Positions 19,575-29,043 of a DNA stretch of 64,000 nucleotides are shown piece by piece. The position numbers and the translations under genes are program-made. The notes beneath the pieces were generated by a model. The model did no database searches, was not told where the DNA came from, and saw only the letters and a list, made by a program, of their open reading frames with translations. Source of the stretch: Prevotellaceae bacterium (GTDB lineage Bacteria; Bacteroidota; Bacteroidia; Bacteroidales; Muribaculaceae); assembly GCA_021772015.1 (NCBI GenBank), contig JAETNS010000004.1, positions 124,001-188,000 on the forward strand, in the 5' to 3' direction. Positions within the stretch are counted from its first letter, which is position 1; each line of letters starts with the position of its first letter.

Positions 19575-20252
19575 TTATAATTCCCATTTCAGTATTTTCT
19601 TGATATACTTTGCGGGCACACCGGCGATGAGGCAGTCGTTTTCCTTTATGGATCTATTTACCAATGAATTGCTTGCAATTATGCAATTATTCCCTATGCT
19701 GCTGTTTTTCAATATTGTCACATTGGCCGCGATCCATACTTTGTCGCCGATGGAAATCTCACCATTGGTAGAAGAAAGCACGCCATCAACGCCATAAACT
19801 TTATGCGCGTCGGAGTCCATGACCAATGAGTTCCAACTGAATTGCACATCCTCCCCGATGACAATCTTATTTGAACAGATTATGGATGTCGTGCCTGAAA
19901 CAGCGAAATTTGATCCCACTTCCAAGCAACCTCCCTCATTAACATGTACTATCGCTCCATGACCTACATGCACGTCTTTCTCGACAATCCACTTTCCACC
20001 GCGCCTGATACATAAAACGGTATTACCCCCGTAACAATCTACACCGTCGGCCTCATGGAATCCGATCCTGACTATTCCCGGACGACATTCTCCCAAAACC
20101 AAACCTCCTCTCCACATACTTTTCACCCTGACATTGGAAGCGATCCAAACAGGTAACTTAACCGCTTCCCTGAAAGGCATGTATCTCAGATTGAAAAAGA
20201 GCGTGGATGGAATCGCTTTAAATATTTTCCACTTTCTTCCCATGATCAGCAA
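19575..20252 (-). CDS. Hexapeptide-repeat (left-handed beta-helix) acyltransferase
   Basis: This 225-residue protein has a C-terminal LbH domain (about residues 90-215) with hexapeptide repeats such as IGEDVQFSWNSLVMDSDAH, ISIGDKVWIAANVTILKN and IGNNCIIASNSLVNRSI. The family transfers acetyl groups to sugars (WbbJ/maltose-acetyltransferase-like). Histidine in DSDAH is the likely catalytic base. It overlaps the following GT4 gene by 7 bases at its 5' side, consistent with operon translation coupling. Acceptor sugar unknown. Confidence 0.82.
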   Translation of the reverse strand: MLIMGRKWKIFKAIPSTLFFNLRYMPFREAVKLPVWIASNVRVKSMWRGGLVLGECRPGIVRIGFHEADGVDCYGGNTVLCIRRGGKWIVEKDVHVGHGAIVHVNEGGCLEVGSNFAVSGTTSIICSNKIVIGEDVQFSWNSLVMDSDAHKVYGVDGVLSSTNGEISIGDKVWIAANVTILKNSSIGNNCIIASNSLVNRSIKENDCLIAGVPAKYIKKILKWEL

Positions 20253-21358
20253 GGATACAATTCATTTTTATATCTTTCAATAATCGCTTCCCATCTGAAT
20301 TTCAAACCTTGTTTACGGTTATTTTCCCCCATCGACACAACAGATGCCTTCTCTCGGCTCATACCTCCCAGAATTTCCACCAATTCATCTTCGGAATCAA
20401 ACAGGTATCCGTTCTCCTTGCCAATAATCTCCGGGGCGATACCCACCGGGGTCGACACCACACATCGGCCCATAACGAAAGGTTCTACGATGCATTGCCC
20501 GAAAGTCTCGCTCCGGCTCGCGATTATAGCGACGTTACATCGCGAAACAAGTTGAAAGACCTCATCGCGGGTTATTCTTCCGGGGAAAACCACACGTGAC
20601 TCAATTCCCAATTCCTTGACAAGGTCTTTACAATGATCGAGCAATTCGCCATCTCCGGGCAAAACAAGACGGGAACAACCGGAATAACTTTCCTTTTTAA
20701 GGAATCGGGAGAAGGCCCTGATCACCAAATCTTGATTCTTTCCTTCCCGGAAAAGAGCCGGATATATGATTCGCAGTCCGTCAGCGGCATCGGCCACAGG
20801 TGTGTCGACAAAACAGGCATCACTTATTCCTAAAGGCAGAACTCTGATCTTGTATGACAGCAACGAGAACTCTGACTTGAGCAACCGTGTCATGCACTGG
20901 ATTCTGTCGGCCCCGACAAGCAGGGCCGTGCCTATGATGACCTTGGCTATCTTTGATTTAACCGGATGGTTGTTCCTGAACCCATGCAAGGTATAGATGA
21001 TTGAAATCTTATGACCTTTGTTTTTAGAAAAAAGAGAGCCGATCGATAGCCGGGCATAATTGGCAAGAAACAACTGCCAGTTGTTCTGCACATGAATGCA
21101 ATCCACCCCATGTTCAAGTATTATTCCTTTAAGCTTTTTTCTGAGCAGATCCGCATTCTGATGCTCGTCCAAGCCGTCAATTTTTATCAAATTGACATTT
21201 GCCATAGCCGCTTTGTCCCAAAGGCCCGGGATCTGCTCATTGCTCCCGGCAACTGCCACATATGGTATTCCGGCATCATGAATTGCCTTAAGCTCATCCA
21301 ACAAAAGCTCAGATAGTCCGATCTTGAAATCAGAGGCAAAAAACAGCAATTTATTCAT
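20246..21358 (-). CDS. Family 4 glycosyltransferase
   Basis: This 370-residue GT-B enzyme has an N-terminal domain beginning MNKLLFFASDFKIGLSELLL. The C-terminal domain shows VVFPGRITRDEVFQLVSRC and the E-x7-E catalytic motif in ASRSETFGQCIVEPFVMG. It resembles EpsF/WbnK-like retaining transferases. It sits 7 bases downstream of a GT2 gene in the capsule operon. Sugar and linkage cannot be predicted. Confidence 0.87.
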   Translation of the reverse strand: MNKLLFFASDFKIGLSELLLDELKAIHDAGIPYVAVAGSNEQIPGLWDKAAMANVNLIKIDGLDEHQNADLLRKKLKGIILEHGVDCIHVQNNWQLFLANYARLSIGSLFSKNKGHKISIIYTLHGFRNNHPVKSKIAKVIIGTALLVGADRIQCMTRLLKSEFSLLSYKIRVLPLGISDACFVDTPVADAADGLRIIYPALFREGKNQDLVIRAFSRFLKKESYSGCSRLVLPGDGELLDHCKDLVKELGIESRVVFPGRITRDEVFQLVSRCNVAIIASRSETFGQCIVEPFVMGRCVVSTPVGIAPEIIGKENGYLFDSEDELVEILGGMSREKASVVSMGENNRKQGLKFRWEAIIERYKNELYPC

Positions 21359-21365
21359 AGGATTC

Positions 21366-22313
21366 TCACGCTAAGGCTTTCAGCAGCCGTTTCCTTAATA
21401 TTTCAGGGGTAAGACTTAACAAGATTATGGCAATGGCCATCTTGTTCACAGGGCTATAACTTAAGGCAACAAGACTCTCGTATATGGCATTCGCCGGCCG
21501 ATTCGAACGGACAGAAACAGAGGCTCTCATTTTATGCCAGAAAGACAGATAAGATCTCAGCCCTCTGACAGACTTGTTGTAATGATACAGTTTTTTCAGT
21601 TCTTTACCGACCAAATCGACTTTGTCATGAGGCCTGCCCACTTTACTTTTGTCTGTTAAAGATGCCGGGATAACATATGTCGCCAATGCTTTTCGATTAT
21701 AAGCCACGCGGTTTTCACACGCGAGCCTGGCCCAGGTCAGCAGATCCTCGCCGGAGCTTATTCCTTCGGGGAAACATCCTATCTTCAACAATGCTTCCTT
21801 ACGAACCATTACGGCAGAAGTCCAAATCGGGCAGTTCGAGCAAGAGGCCACTTCGAAATAGTTAGTAAGTACACCTCTGTCCTCGTCCAGTTTCAACTTA
21901 TTAATGGATGTGGGGAATATCTTTCCGTCAGAATCGCTGAATCTATAATTGGAGGCGAACACGCCACATTCGGGGAAGGCTTCCATAAGAGCCACCTGAC
22001 CGGCCAGATATTCCGTGTCCCATCGGTCATCCGCATCCAAAAACGCGATCAATCCACCACGGCTTTCCCTGATGCCTGTGTTGCGGGCGGCCGAGACTCC
22101 CCGGTTGGCCTGCGATATGATCCGCACCCGTTTATCGGCAATCTGTCTTACCAGCTCACAGGAGTCGTCGGTAGATCCGTCATCTACAACCACTATCTCA
22201 AAATCCTGAAATGTCTGATTCAACACCGACTGTATTGTGGCCTTTATCGTGTCTCGCTTGTTGTATAAAGGTATCACAACCGAAATCAACTTATCTCCAT
22301 TCCCCGCTGTCAT
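21366..22313 (-). CDS. Family 2 glycosyltransferase
   Basis: This 315-residue inverting GT-A enzyme has the N-terminal catalytic domain ISVVIPLYNKRDTIKATI, VVDDGSTDDS and the metal-binding FLDADDRWD. The C-terminal hydrophobic part (about residues 275-305) may contact the membrane. Its start overlaps the end of the Wzy gene by 23 bases. It builds one linkage of the repeat unit on the cytoplasmic face. Confidence 0.88.
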   Translation of the reverse strand: MTAGNGDKLISVVIPLYNKRDTIKATIQSVLNQTFQDFEIVVVDDGSTDDSCELVRQIADKRVRIISQANRGVSAARNTGIRESRGGLIAFLDADDRWDTEYLAGQVALMEAFPECGVFASNYRFSDSDGKIFPTSINKLKLDEDRGVLTNYFEVASCSNCPIWTSAVMVRKEALLKIGCFPEGISSGEDLLTWARLACENRVAYNRKALATYVIPASLTDKSKVGRPHDKVDLVGKELKKLYHYNKSVRGLRSYLSFWHKMRASVSVRSNRPANAIYESLVALSYSPVNKMAIAIILLSLTPEILRKRLLKALA

Positions 22314-23601
22314 ACAGATCTTTTGCCTTAAGAAATAATCCTATCATCAAAAAGGGCAACACGAAACTCTGCTGGGCATAGGTGACGACATTGTCAAATC
22401 CCATAGAGAAAAATGCCCCGCCACAGCTCCCTAAAGCCATACCCCCGGTAAGCCTGACTATGTTAGGGCAACCCCTTCTCCATGATATGCCAATTATTTT
22501 AAACAGAGTAACCAGCACAAACACTCCGAACAAGACAATGCCGACATTGCCCAGGTCGCATAACATCTGGACGTAATCGCTATGGATTAGATGCAATCCC
22601 TCCCGGTTCTTCATGAATGCTCCGGATTCTCCGAGTCCGGCTCCGATTGTCGGGTTGGGATAATAGAATTTCTGCATATTCAGCTCCCACAGGAATTCAC
22701 GTCCATTATTACTGATGTTCTCGAAATTGGCCTGGTCTATCGAGAATGATGTCATCTCCACATCCTCATTCAAGAACATTTTGTCTCTAAAGGACGGGAC
22801 AGTGAAGACTATCACCACTCCGGCGATCAGAACCCCGGCGACCCACGGGACCGCCTTCAATTTATAAACCGTCAAAAACAGCAATGAGGCCGCTATGCAA
22901 AGACCACCCAATCCGGTTCTGACTGTCTCAAGAATTGTGGATAAAGATATCCAGATCACAGCCCATAGCCACAGCCTCTTTTCCGTGACAATAAACAATG
23001 CCAGAGGCACAACTATCAGGGAGGAAAAATAATCGGCCAAAGGAGCATATGCGACAAACAATCCACCCGTGCCGAAATTCAGAAATCCATACAACGGTCC
23101 CAAGAATTTGGCCGCGAATCCTCCTATTATCAGAGCATAGACACACATCCCGACCGAGACGACCTTAAGGAAATACAGGAAGTCATCGCTATCTCTTATG
23201 GCAGAATAGGCAAGCCATAAATAAAATAACGGCAGGGTGTATTTGATGACCATCATCAGTCCTTGGAACTTGGCTCCCGAAATAAACGCGGCGGAGATTA
23301 TGCCCCACAGGATGAATATCAAATAGCTGACAACAATCGCATCCCATTTTATTTTCAATCTCGTGAAAGCCAATACAAGCAATGCCGTCACCCAATAAGC
23401 GTATTTCCAGAGCGAGAGGGGACCAAGAAACACCATCGCAGTCAATACGCTATATATCAAAAAGTCAAGGTCCGGATTTATGGCAATCAGTCTGTCCCCA
23501 TCCAATGGATGAATCGCCGGACGTTCCGATTTCGAACGATATATCTTGATCGGATACCAGAAAAGCAGAAGTGCTGCTATCAGATTTATAAGTAAAACCA
23601 T
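22291..23601 (-). CDS. Wzy-type O-antigen/capsule polymerase
   Basis: This 436-residue polytopic membrane protein has about eleven hydrophobic helices. A large extracytoplasmic loop (about residues 265-345) carries NISNNGREFLWELNM and GAGLGESGAF followed by HSDYVQMLCDLG. That arrangement (E/R-rich loop with HSDY/HNxY) matches the Wzy_C/O-antigen ligase fold. As the only such protein in the operon it is the probable polymerase joining repeat units in the periplasm, with Wzx (39975-41534) and Wzc (42386-44836). Confidence 0.8.
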   Translation of the reverse strand: MVLLINLIAALLLFWYPIKIYRSKSERPAIHPLDGDRLIAINPDLDFLIYSVLTAMVFLGPLSLWKYAYWVTALLVLAFTRLKIKWDAIVVSYLIFILWGIISAAFISGAKFQGLMMVIKYTLPLFYLWLAYSAIRDSDDFLYFLKVVSVGMCVYALIIGGFAAKFLGPLYGFLNFGTGGLFVAYAPLADYFSSLIVVPLALFIVTEKRLWLWAVIWISLSTILETVRTGLGGLCIAASLLFLTVYKLKAVPWVAGVLIAGVVIVFTVPSFRDKMFLNEDVEMTSFSIDQANFENISNNGREFLWELNMQKFYYPNPTIGAGLGESGAFMKNREGLHLIHSDYVQMLCDLGNVGIVLFGVFVLVTLFKIIGISWRRGCPNIVRLTGGMALGSCGGAFFSMGFDNVVTYAQQSFVLPFLMIGLFLKAKDLYDSGEWR

Positions 23602-23652
23602 GTTAAGAGACCAATGAATAAGAGAGGCGACACCGCGTCAGACCGTTGATAT

Positions 23653-24765
23653 TCAGATATGGCGGTATAATTGTTTGATCCGGTCGAAATATCTCTCACG
23701 GCTGAAAACCGCAGCACGCCTCACTGCTCCGGCCGAGAGAGACGTGAAATCTTTGAACGCCTTGTCAAAAGCCTCGTAGAAAGACTCTTGATTCCCGGCA
23801 GAGAACAGCATCCCAGAGACACCATCCTCCACCACTTCCGGGAGTCCACCGACATTGCTGACGACAGGGACGCATCCACGAGCCATCCCCTCGATGGCGG
23901 TAAGGCCGAAACCTTCGGAGCGGGAGGGCATCAAAAGGATGTCGATACGGTCATAATATGATTGCAGGGAGTCCTGGGGCTGCCGACCGGTAAATTCCAC
24001 TTTCCACGATGGTATTCCCAACTCTTTGACTTGTTGTTCCATCAACTTTAATTGAGACCCATCCCCTACTACCAGCAGTCTCATCGCCGGATGTGATTTC
24101 AACACTCTGGCAAATGCCGGCACTACCAAGTCCATTCCTTTGACAGGTTCCAGCCGGCTTACCACACCGATGGTCTTCGCCTCACCCATACGGCCACTTT
24201 GGGAGATGTCGATATAAGAAGGCAGATTGTTGTAGATCGTGAAATGATTCCCTCGTTTATTCAACTTGACGTTGGGATCAAACATGCGTGACGATTGGAA
24301 AAAGGACCTCTCGGCACACATTGTTATGCATTGGAATGCGGTCAGCACATGCTCATTAAGCCAATGAATCTGGCGTAACGAAGGATATAGATCCGCGTAA
24401 GTGTGGGCTGTGGCGAGAATCTTCTTCACACCCAGCAACCGTAAAGCGATAACAGGCAAAGCTCCCGGAGCCATGTACTGGACATGGGCCACATCAGGAT
24501 GGTGGTGCTTCTTGATGATCTTTCTGAATTCCCTCAGCAAATGCCGGAAAATCGGGTAAACCCCTGCTGGGCGAGTCCCATCAGGCGACATCAATTCGAC
24601 CTGGGCACCGGCTTCCTCATATCTCACCACCATCTCGGGAGAATACTCGAAATAACAGGCGACAACAGGTTTATGCCCCGCAGCGACAAGAGCCTCCACA
24701 AGACTCAGAGTCTGGATCTCGGTCCCTCCCGTGAGCAGACACGATATGCAAACAAGCACTTTCAT
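23653..24765 (-). CDS. Family 4 glycosyltransferase
   Basis: This 370-residue GT-B enzyme starts MKVLVCISCLLTGGTEIQTL, a glycine-rich loop typical of GT4. It contains GVVSRLEPVKGMDLVVPAFAR and the E-x7-E motif MPSRSEGFGLTAIEGMARG. The start codon overlaps the upstream stop by one base, so translation is coupled to the GNAT-type gene. Acceptor unknown. Confidence 0.88.
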   Translation of the reverse strand: MKVLVCISCLLTGGTEIQTLSLVEALVAAGHKPVVACYFEYSPEMVVRYEEAGAQVELMSPDGTRPAGVYPIFRHLLREFRKIIKKHHHPDVAHVQYMAPGALPVIALRLLGVKKILATAHTYADLYPSLRQIHWLNEHVLTAFQCITMCAERSFFQSSRMFDPNVKLNKRGNHFTIYNNLPSYIDISQSGRMGEAKTIGVVSRLEPVKGMDLVVPAFARVLKSHPAMRLLVVGDGSQLKLMEQQVKELGIPSWKVEFTGRQPQDSLQSYYDRIDILLMPSRSEGFGLTAIEGMARGCVPVVSNVGGLPEVVEDGVSGMLFSAGNQESFYEAFDKAFKDFTSLSAGAVRRAAVFSRERYFDRIKQLYRHI

Positions 24766-25808
24766 TATCTTAGCTTATGTGCAAAGCGAGAAAGTCCGGT
24801 CTTAAACCGAGAGGCGATTGCCGACATTTCCATATGGATATTATTTACATGTTTAAAGCCATCGCTCCAACCCGATTTATAATTCTCGTCACCTCTAAGA
24901 TGGTCAAACACATTATAGTTTGCCGCAATAACGTGTTCGATAAGTTTGAAAAGATGAACCTTTACAGGCGAATATGATGCGAATTCCGGGTCTCCGCATG
25001 GCATGTAATAGTAATATATACCATTATGCTTAAATCCCAAATGCCACGCCACGGGCCGATTGCCGACATTCAGGGAAGAGAATTCCACAAGGCCACCGGG
25101 CAACCCTTCACGCAACAAATTGACATGGAAACCTGGGGCCTTGTAAGCATTTGGCCATTTCACACTGTGCTCGGCCATGAATTTATTGAATGTCGATTCG
25201 GCCTCATCCCACGAATCATATATTTTCAGACGAAGCTCACCCTGTTCAGACATCCTCCTAATCTGACGTCTGATATCTCCCCGCAAGCTCGTTTTAAGAA
25301 AGCCTAACAAATCGTCTCCATTTTTTAAATTCCGCAACGACAGATAGGGACAGACCTCTCCACAAGTCATATCAATATTACCCGGTGTTCTTACAATCCC
25401 ATCAATAATAATTTCATCGGGGCTAAAAGTCTTGAGCAGACTGATCAATTCTTGCCAAAATGATGCGCGTTCCTGAGCCGTCGGATCGTTCATGAAAATA
25501 GGATCATGATAGTCAAAATCACTATACCCAACAGGTATTATCGTCTTTACGAACGCATTGCGCCAATTTCGCCGCCAAAACACGAGCGGCATTAAAACCT
25601 GATTGCCATATTTAGACCTTCCGACAACAAAGATCGGACTCATCTTACGAAATGGCATATAAGTATCAATCCATATTTTCGCGATGGTTGGATGGAAGAA
25701 CACATGCGTTTCTTTCCAATTGTCTGCCTTCTTCCTCCATTCACCCACGAAATTAGCGTCAAAGACTTCATCCCAATCGGATATTATGTTTAGATGCCAG
25801 AGTTCCAT
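24765..25808 (-). CDS. GNAT-superfamily N-acyltransferase, FemAB/BioF2-like
   Basis: This 347-residue protein resembles the double-GNAT acetyltransf_6 group. Visible features are FKTSLRGDIRRQIRRM-like basic helix (around residues 170-185), a region VAWHLGFKHNGIYYYYMPCGD, and FDHLRGDENYKSGW near the C terminus, characteristic of this family. Members in polysaccharide loci are thought to acylate amino sugars. Next to it lies a PIG-L deacetylase gene, which could free the amino group that this enzyme acylates; that coupling is inference. Confidence 0.75.
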   Translation of the reverse strand: MELWHLNIISDWDEVFDANFVGEWRKKADNWKETHVFFHPTIAKIWIDTYMPFRKMSPIFVVGRSKYGNQVLMPLVFWRRNWRNAFVKTIIPVGYSDFDYHDPIFMNDPTAQERASFWQELISLLKTFSPDEIIIDGIVRTPGNIDMTCGEVCPYLSLRNLKNGDDLLGFLKTSLRGDIRRQIRRMSEQGELRLKIYDSWDEAESTFNKFMAEHSVKWPNAYKAPGFHVNLLREGLPGGLVEFSSLNVGNRPVAWHLGFKHNGIYYYYMPCGDPEFASYSPVKVHLFKLIEHVIAANYNVFDHLRGDENYKSGWSDGFKHVNNIHMEMSAIASRFKTGLSRFAHKLR

Positions 25809-25823
25809 ATAAATAGAAGTGAG

Positions 25824-26549
25824 TTAAGATTTTTTGAAATAAAGTTCACAGGCAGTGGAATTTGCCTTTACAAAAAGCGGAGGCAATACTCCTACCCAAG
25901 GTTTACCACATGGGGCAGTCGGCTTATAGTATGCCTTGATGGCGGCAAGTTTACGTCTATGTTCTTCAGGTGTCATCCTCAAAACGAACGCATTGTTCCA
26001 ATCAAGGCGGCTTTGATGATAATACCACATCCAGACGCAGTATTCATAAATATCGATATCTTCCGGAGCAAGTCCCAAACCTATTTGACCGGCAGCCAAA
26101 TGGTCAGGCCATCCCTCACCATGATGCGGAATCAAGATTGTCTTTGGGTTTAATTCCTTTAATAAGGATTTCAGCCGTTCATATTCATTTCCAAAATCAC
26201 CTGTAACCTGTCCATCCTTGAAATCCAGCTCATGGATATATTCTTCAGGAAGTCCGATTTCTCCGGCCGCTTCACGTGTCAACAACCGCCTTGCTTTGAT
26301 AATATCTTCTTTTGAAGTATCACAACAAGAAGCATGTGACGCACCACCACCTGTGAGCACGATCAGATGCGGAATATTATTTTCTGTAACCATTCGTGCC
26401 AACAGTCCCCCGCAGCCGAACACCTCATCATCAGGATGCGGCACAAGAATTACGACAGGACCGTTCAGCTTGATCTGAGCCAAACCCTTGGTTTTGCTTT
26501 GCAAATACCAAATCGATCCTCTCTTAAATAAATCTTTAAGCTTGCCCAT
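25824..26549 (-). CDS. PIG-L family (LmbE-like) N-deacetylase
   Basis: This 241-residue zinc-dependent deacetylase has the metal motif VPHPDDEVFGCGG (residues about 33-45) and ILIPHHGEGWPDHLAAG, supplying the further zinc histidines. The family removes N-acetyl groups from GlcNAc-type sugars. It overlaps the following GT4 gene by 14 bases. Together with the adjacent GNAT-type gene, it suggests deacetylation followed by re-acylation of an amino sugar in the capsule precursor. Confidence 0.85.
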   Translation of the reverse strand: MGKLKDLFKRGSIWYLQSKTKGLAQIKLNGPVVILVPHPDDEVFGCGGLLARMVTENNIPHLIVLTGGGASHASCCDTSKEDIIKARRLLTREAAGEIGLPEEYIHELDFKDGQVTGDFGNEYERLKSLLKELNPKTILIPHHGEGWPDHLAAGQIGLGLAPEDIDIYEYCVWMWYYHQSRLDWNNAFVLRMTPEEHRRKLAAIKAYYKPTAPCGKPWVGVLPPLFVKANSTACELYFKKS

Positions 26550-27711
26550 TGATTAGATTGCAGTATATCTGTTCCAGATTCCGGACGGCTGTTTGTGGAG
26601 TCAATCGCTCTATGACTATTGCACTCAGCTTTTTCACCATATCATGACATTCTCTAGGATGATCTATGGCCCAACAGATTTCATCAGCGATCGTTTTAAA
26701 GTTTTCCGTATCAACCAATAGCCCGTTATCATGACTTGCAACAAATTCAGTAATGGCACCTAAATTGGGACCAATAAACGGAGTTCCAATAAGAGCGGCC
26801 TCATATGGAACCAATCCGAATGCCTCACCTCCTTTGCTCAAAGAAAGCACAAGGTCTGATGCGCGGTAAAGATCTGAAACATTTGATATCTGAGTCCGGG
26901 TAAATTTAATTCTGCCGGATATTTCATCAGGATAACTATTGGCAAGACCTTCCAAATATTTCAGATATTCTTCATCTCCTCCGCCCGCGATCAACAAGCA
27001 TGATTTATCATATTTGTCCGCGATCATGCCAAATGCCTTTATCGCATTGTCGTGACCCTTATAATCACACAATTGTCCGACGGAGGAGATTAAAAACGAA
27101 TCATACGTCACCCCAAACAATCGCTTCGCCTCTTGCTTGGTGAGATGAGAGTGTAGCGACTCGATATCTATGGAATCATAGAGCGTTTCGCAATGAACCT
27201 TCTCTCCGTTTTTAGTATTGCGCGAACGACAATAATCAGACACGTAGCAGATAACATCACAACATTTCTGGACTGAACCAGGAGAAACCCACTCATCTTC
27301 ATGACTTCTTACATGACCGACAATTTTGATTCCAGACATTTTTGACGGTAAAATCCACATCAGGCAATCAGGTCTCAACAGGTTCACATGAAGGATGTCA
27401 ACTTTGTTTTTTTTCAGGAACGCTGCCAATTTCCATCCCCAGATTGTTCTGGCAAGAAAATCAGCTCCTCTGACAGGATGATCCCAATAATATCTTCCCA
27501 TCCAATATCTGGCCTTGTCGACCAGATATTCTTTCTTGCAATTCAGGTTACCGTAACTTTTGTGATGTTCCTTGGGATAGGGGAAAATCAAGATCGGTTC
27601 AAATTTATCACTGTCAAAATTCGAGATATAAGAATGCAACACCCTCTCGGCCCCGGCAAAAATATCGCTATAGTCGAGGAAGGCGATTTTCAACTTTTCA
27701 GATCTCATCAT
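26536..27711 (-). CDS. Family 4 glycosyltransferase
   Basis: This GT-B enzyme of about 391 residues contains SVGQLCDYKGHDNAIKAFG and the E-x7-E motif GGEAFGLVPYEAALIG. An upstream ATG at 27735 overlaps the preceding gene by 22 bases. The family-like start MMRSEKLKIAFLDY at 27711 lies directly after that gene's stop and is preferred. The N-terminal FLDYSDIFAGAERVL is typical of GT4 enzymes. It lies between the TagB-like and PIG-L genes. Confidence 0.85.
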   Translation of the reverse strand: MMRSEKLKIAFLDYSDIFAGAERVLHSYISNFDSDKFEPILIFPYPKEHHKSYGNLNCKKEYLVDKARYWMGRYYWDHPVRGADFLARTIWGWKLAAFLKKNKVDILHVNLLRPDCLMWILPSKMSGIKIVGHVRSHEDEWVSPGSVQKCCDVICYVSDYCRSRNTKNGEKVHCETLYDSIDIESLHSHLTKQEAKRLFGVTYDSFLISSVGQLCDYKGHDNAIKAFGMIADKYDKSCLLIAGGGDEEYLKYLEGLANSYPDEISGRIKFTRTQISNVSDLYRASDLVLSLSKGGEAFGLVPYEAALIGTPFIGPNLGAITEFVASHDNGLLVDTENFKTIADEICWAIDHPRECHDMVKKLSAIVIERLTPQTAVRNLEQIYCNLINGQA

Positions 27712-27713
27712 TC

Positions 27714-28928
27714 TTATGATTTGCCCAGAATGCATTCGATTATGTTCTCAGACGCAGTCCGACAATGGAGCGCAGAGCCACATCTTTGGATGAATTGACT
27801 CCTCTGTTGCTTCATATCATCTTGTCCGTTTATAACGCTGATAATAAAATTCTCTATATCAGTGCTGTTATACCCAAATTTATGCAAGTTCAATGCTTCA
27901 TTGAATATCGGCGTGTGGCCTCCCGGCATTGAACCGCTTCCCCTCAAATATAGCGCAGGCTTATTATTGAGCATGTATTCTATGGTGAAGGATATGCAAT
28001 CATGTATCAATGCGTCCGAATACCTGAATAAACCGATATATTGCCCTCTTTCTATCTGACTCCACTCCAAATTATTCCAACGGTCATAATAATCATCCGT
28101 TTTTTCCTTTCCCCAGACTTTTAACAGCTTTGGATGAAGACCTGGATGAGGCTTGAATGCCCACTGCACTTTATCTGAATATTTCTCGGCCAATTCAAGC
28201 ATCAATTCTCCCGTCTCCAGAAAAGTTGATGACTGGAACGGATTCTCGGAATTAATAGAGTGATGAGGCGCATAAATGATTTTCTTCCTTCTCAAATCCC
28301 TGCTTTCAGTTTTTAACCATGGATCCTTAAAATGGAATTTCATGTTCATGATGTCATCCATTATAGGGAATCCGGTCAAAAACTGGTTTTTGATGTCATG
28401 ACCGGACAAAGACTCGAACAGTTTTAGCGACTCTTCCGTCTCATAATATATTTGCCAACAGTTTTTAAGCAGGGGAAGATTCCACGCCCATTCGTCCAAT
28501 ATATCCCAGAAACCGTAATGTACATAACAAAACAACGCTTTCAAATTATGCCGGAACAAATGCGTCGGTTCATAAGGCTGTTGAAAAAATATTATGTCAG
28601 CATGGGAATATTTATAACACGACTCTGAACCGGCATCAATAACTTTATACCCATAACCTTTACTCTCACAATAATCGGCAATCTGCTTCCTACTATCCTC
28701 AGCTCCCGGGACTCTGTTATTGTAAATCATTATCAGCGGATCGAATCCGGGATGCTGTTTCATGCGGCAATACAAGCTTTCTGTTTTCCATGATCCTAAT
28801 GTAGATATCAGGAAAACGACCTTGATTACCTTTTTTCTTCTTAGTTGTTTTCCTTTTACAGGCATGTAAACATGTCTGTAACCATAAAGCAACGAATCTA
28901 AAGCTCTTTGTTTTAATCTTGAAAGCAT
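27714..28928 (-). CDS. CDP-glycerol glycerophosphotransferase-like (TagB/TagF family) enzyme
   Basis: This 404-residue protein resembles the poly(glycerophosphate) transferase family, which moves polyol-phosphate from a CDP-polyol onto a growing chain. Supporting features are IIYAPHHSINSENPF (the HHS/H-x region), QWAFKPHPGLHPKL (conserved FKPHP) and YSDALIHDCISFTIEYML (conserved D-x2-I-x-D-x-S-S-like segment). It is preceded by copy B of the repeated leader, and upstream lie the cytidylyltransferase fusion and an SDR. I infer a CDP-polyol donor made by those enzymes. It could instead belong to a related GT-B family. Confidence 0.7.
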   Translation of the reverse strand: MLSRLKQRALDSLLYGYRHVYMPVKGKQLRRKKVIKVVFLISTLGSWKTESLYCRMKQHPGFDPLIMIYNNRVPGAEDSRKQIADYCESKGYGYKVIDAGSESCYKYSHADIIFFQQPYEPTHLFRHNLKALFCYVHYGFWDILDEWAWNLPLLKNCWQIYYETEESLKLFESLSGHDIKNQFLTGFPIMDDIMNMKFHFKDPWLKTESRDLRRKKIIYAPHHSINSENPFQSSTFLETGELMLELAEKYSDKVQWAFKPHPGLHPKLLKVWGKEKTDDYYDRWNNLEWSQIERGQYIGLFRYSDALIHDCISFTIEYMLNNKPALYLRGSGSMPGGHTPIFNEALNLHKFGYNSTDIENFIISVINGQDDMKQQRSQFIQRCGSALHCRTASENIIECILGKS

Positions 28929-28941
28929 CTCAACAATTATC

Positions 28942-28976
28942 GTAAGTAACTGTTCAAAATTATTTTGTATTAACTG
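28942..28976 (-). repeat. Repeated 35-bp leader sequence, copy B, with -7-like box
   Basis: 30 of 35 bases match copy A at 19523-19557. On the minus strand it contains TAATTTTG (28962-28955), an exact TAnnTTTG match, 27 bases upstream of the TagB-like gene start, flanked by CAGTTAAT and CAGTTACT. The outer sequence GATAATTGTTGA is also shared with copy A. It may be an internal promoter in the operon. Confidence 0.6.
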
Positions 28977-29043
28977 GCCTTATTATTTCAATGTTTTTCC
29001 CGTCGGCTTTTTGGTGTCTTTCTTTATTTAAAGAACCACCACG

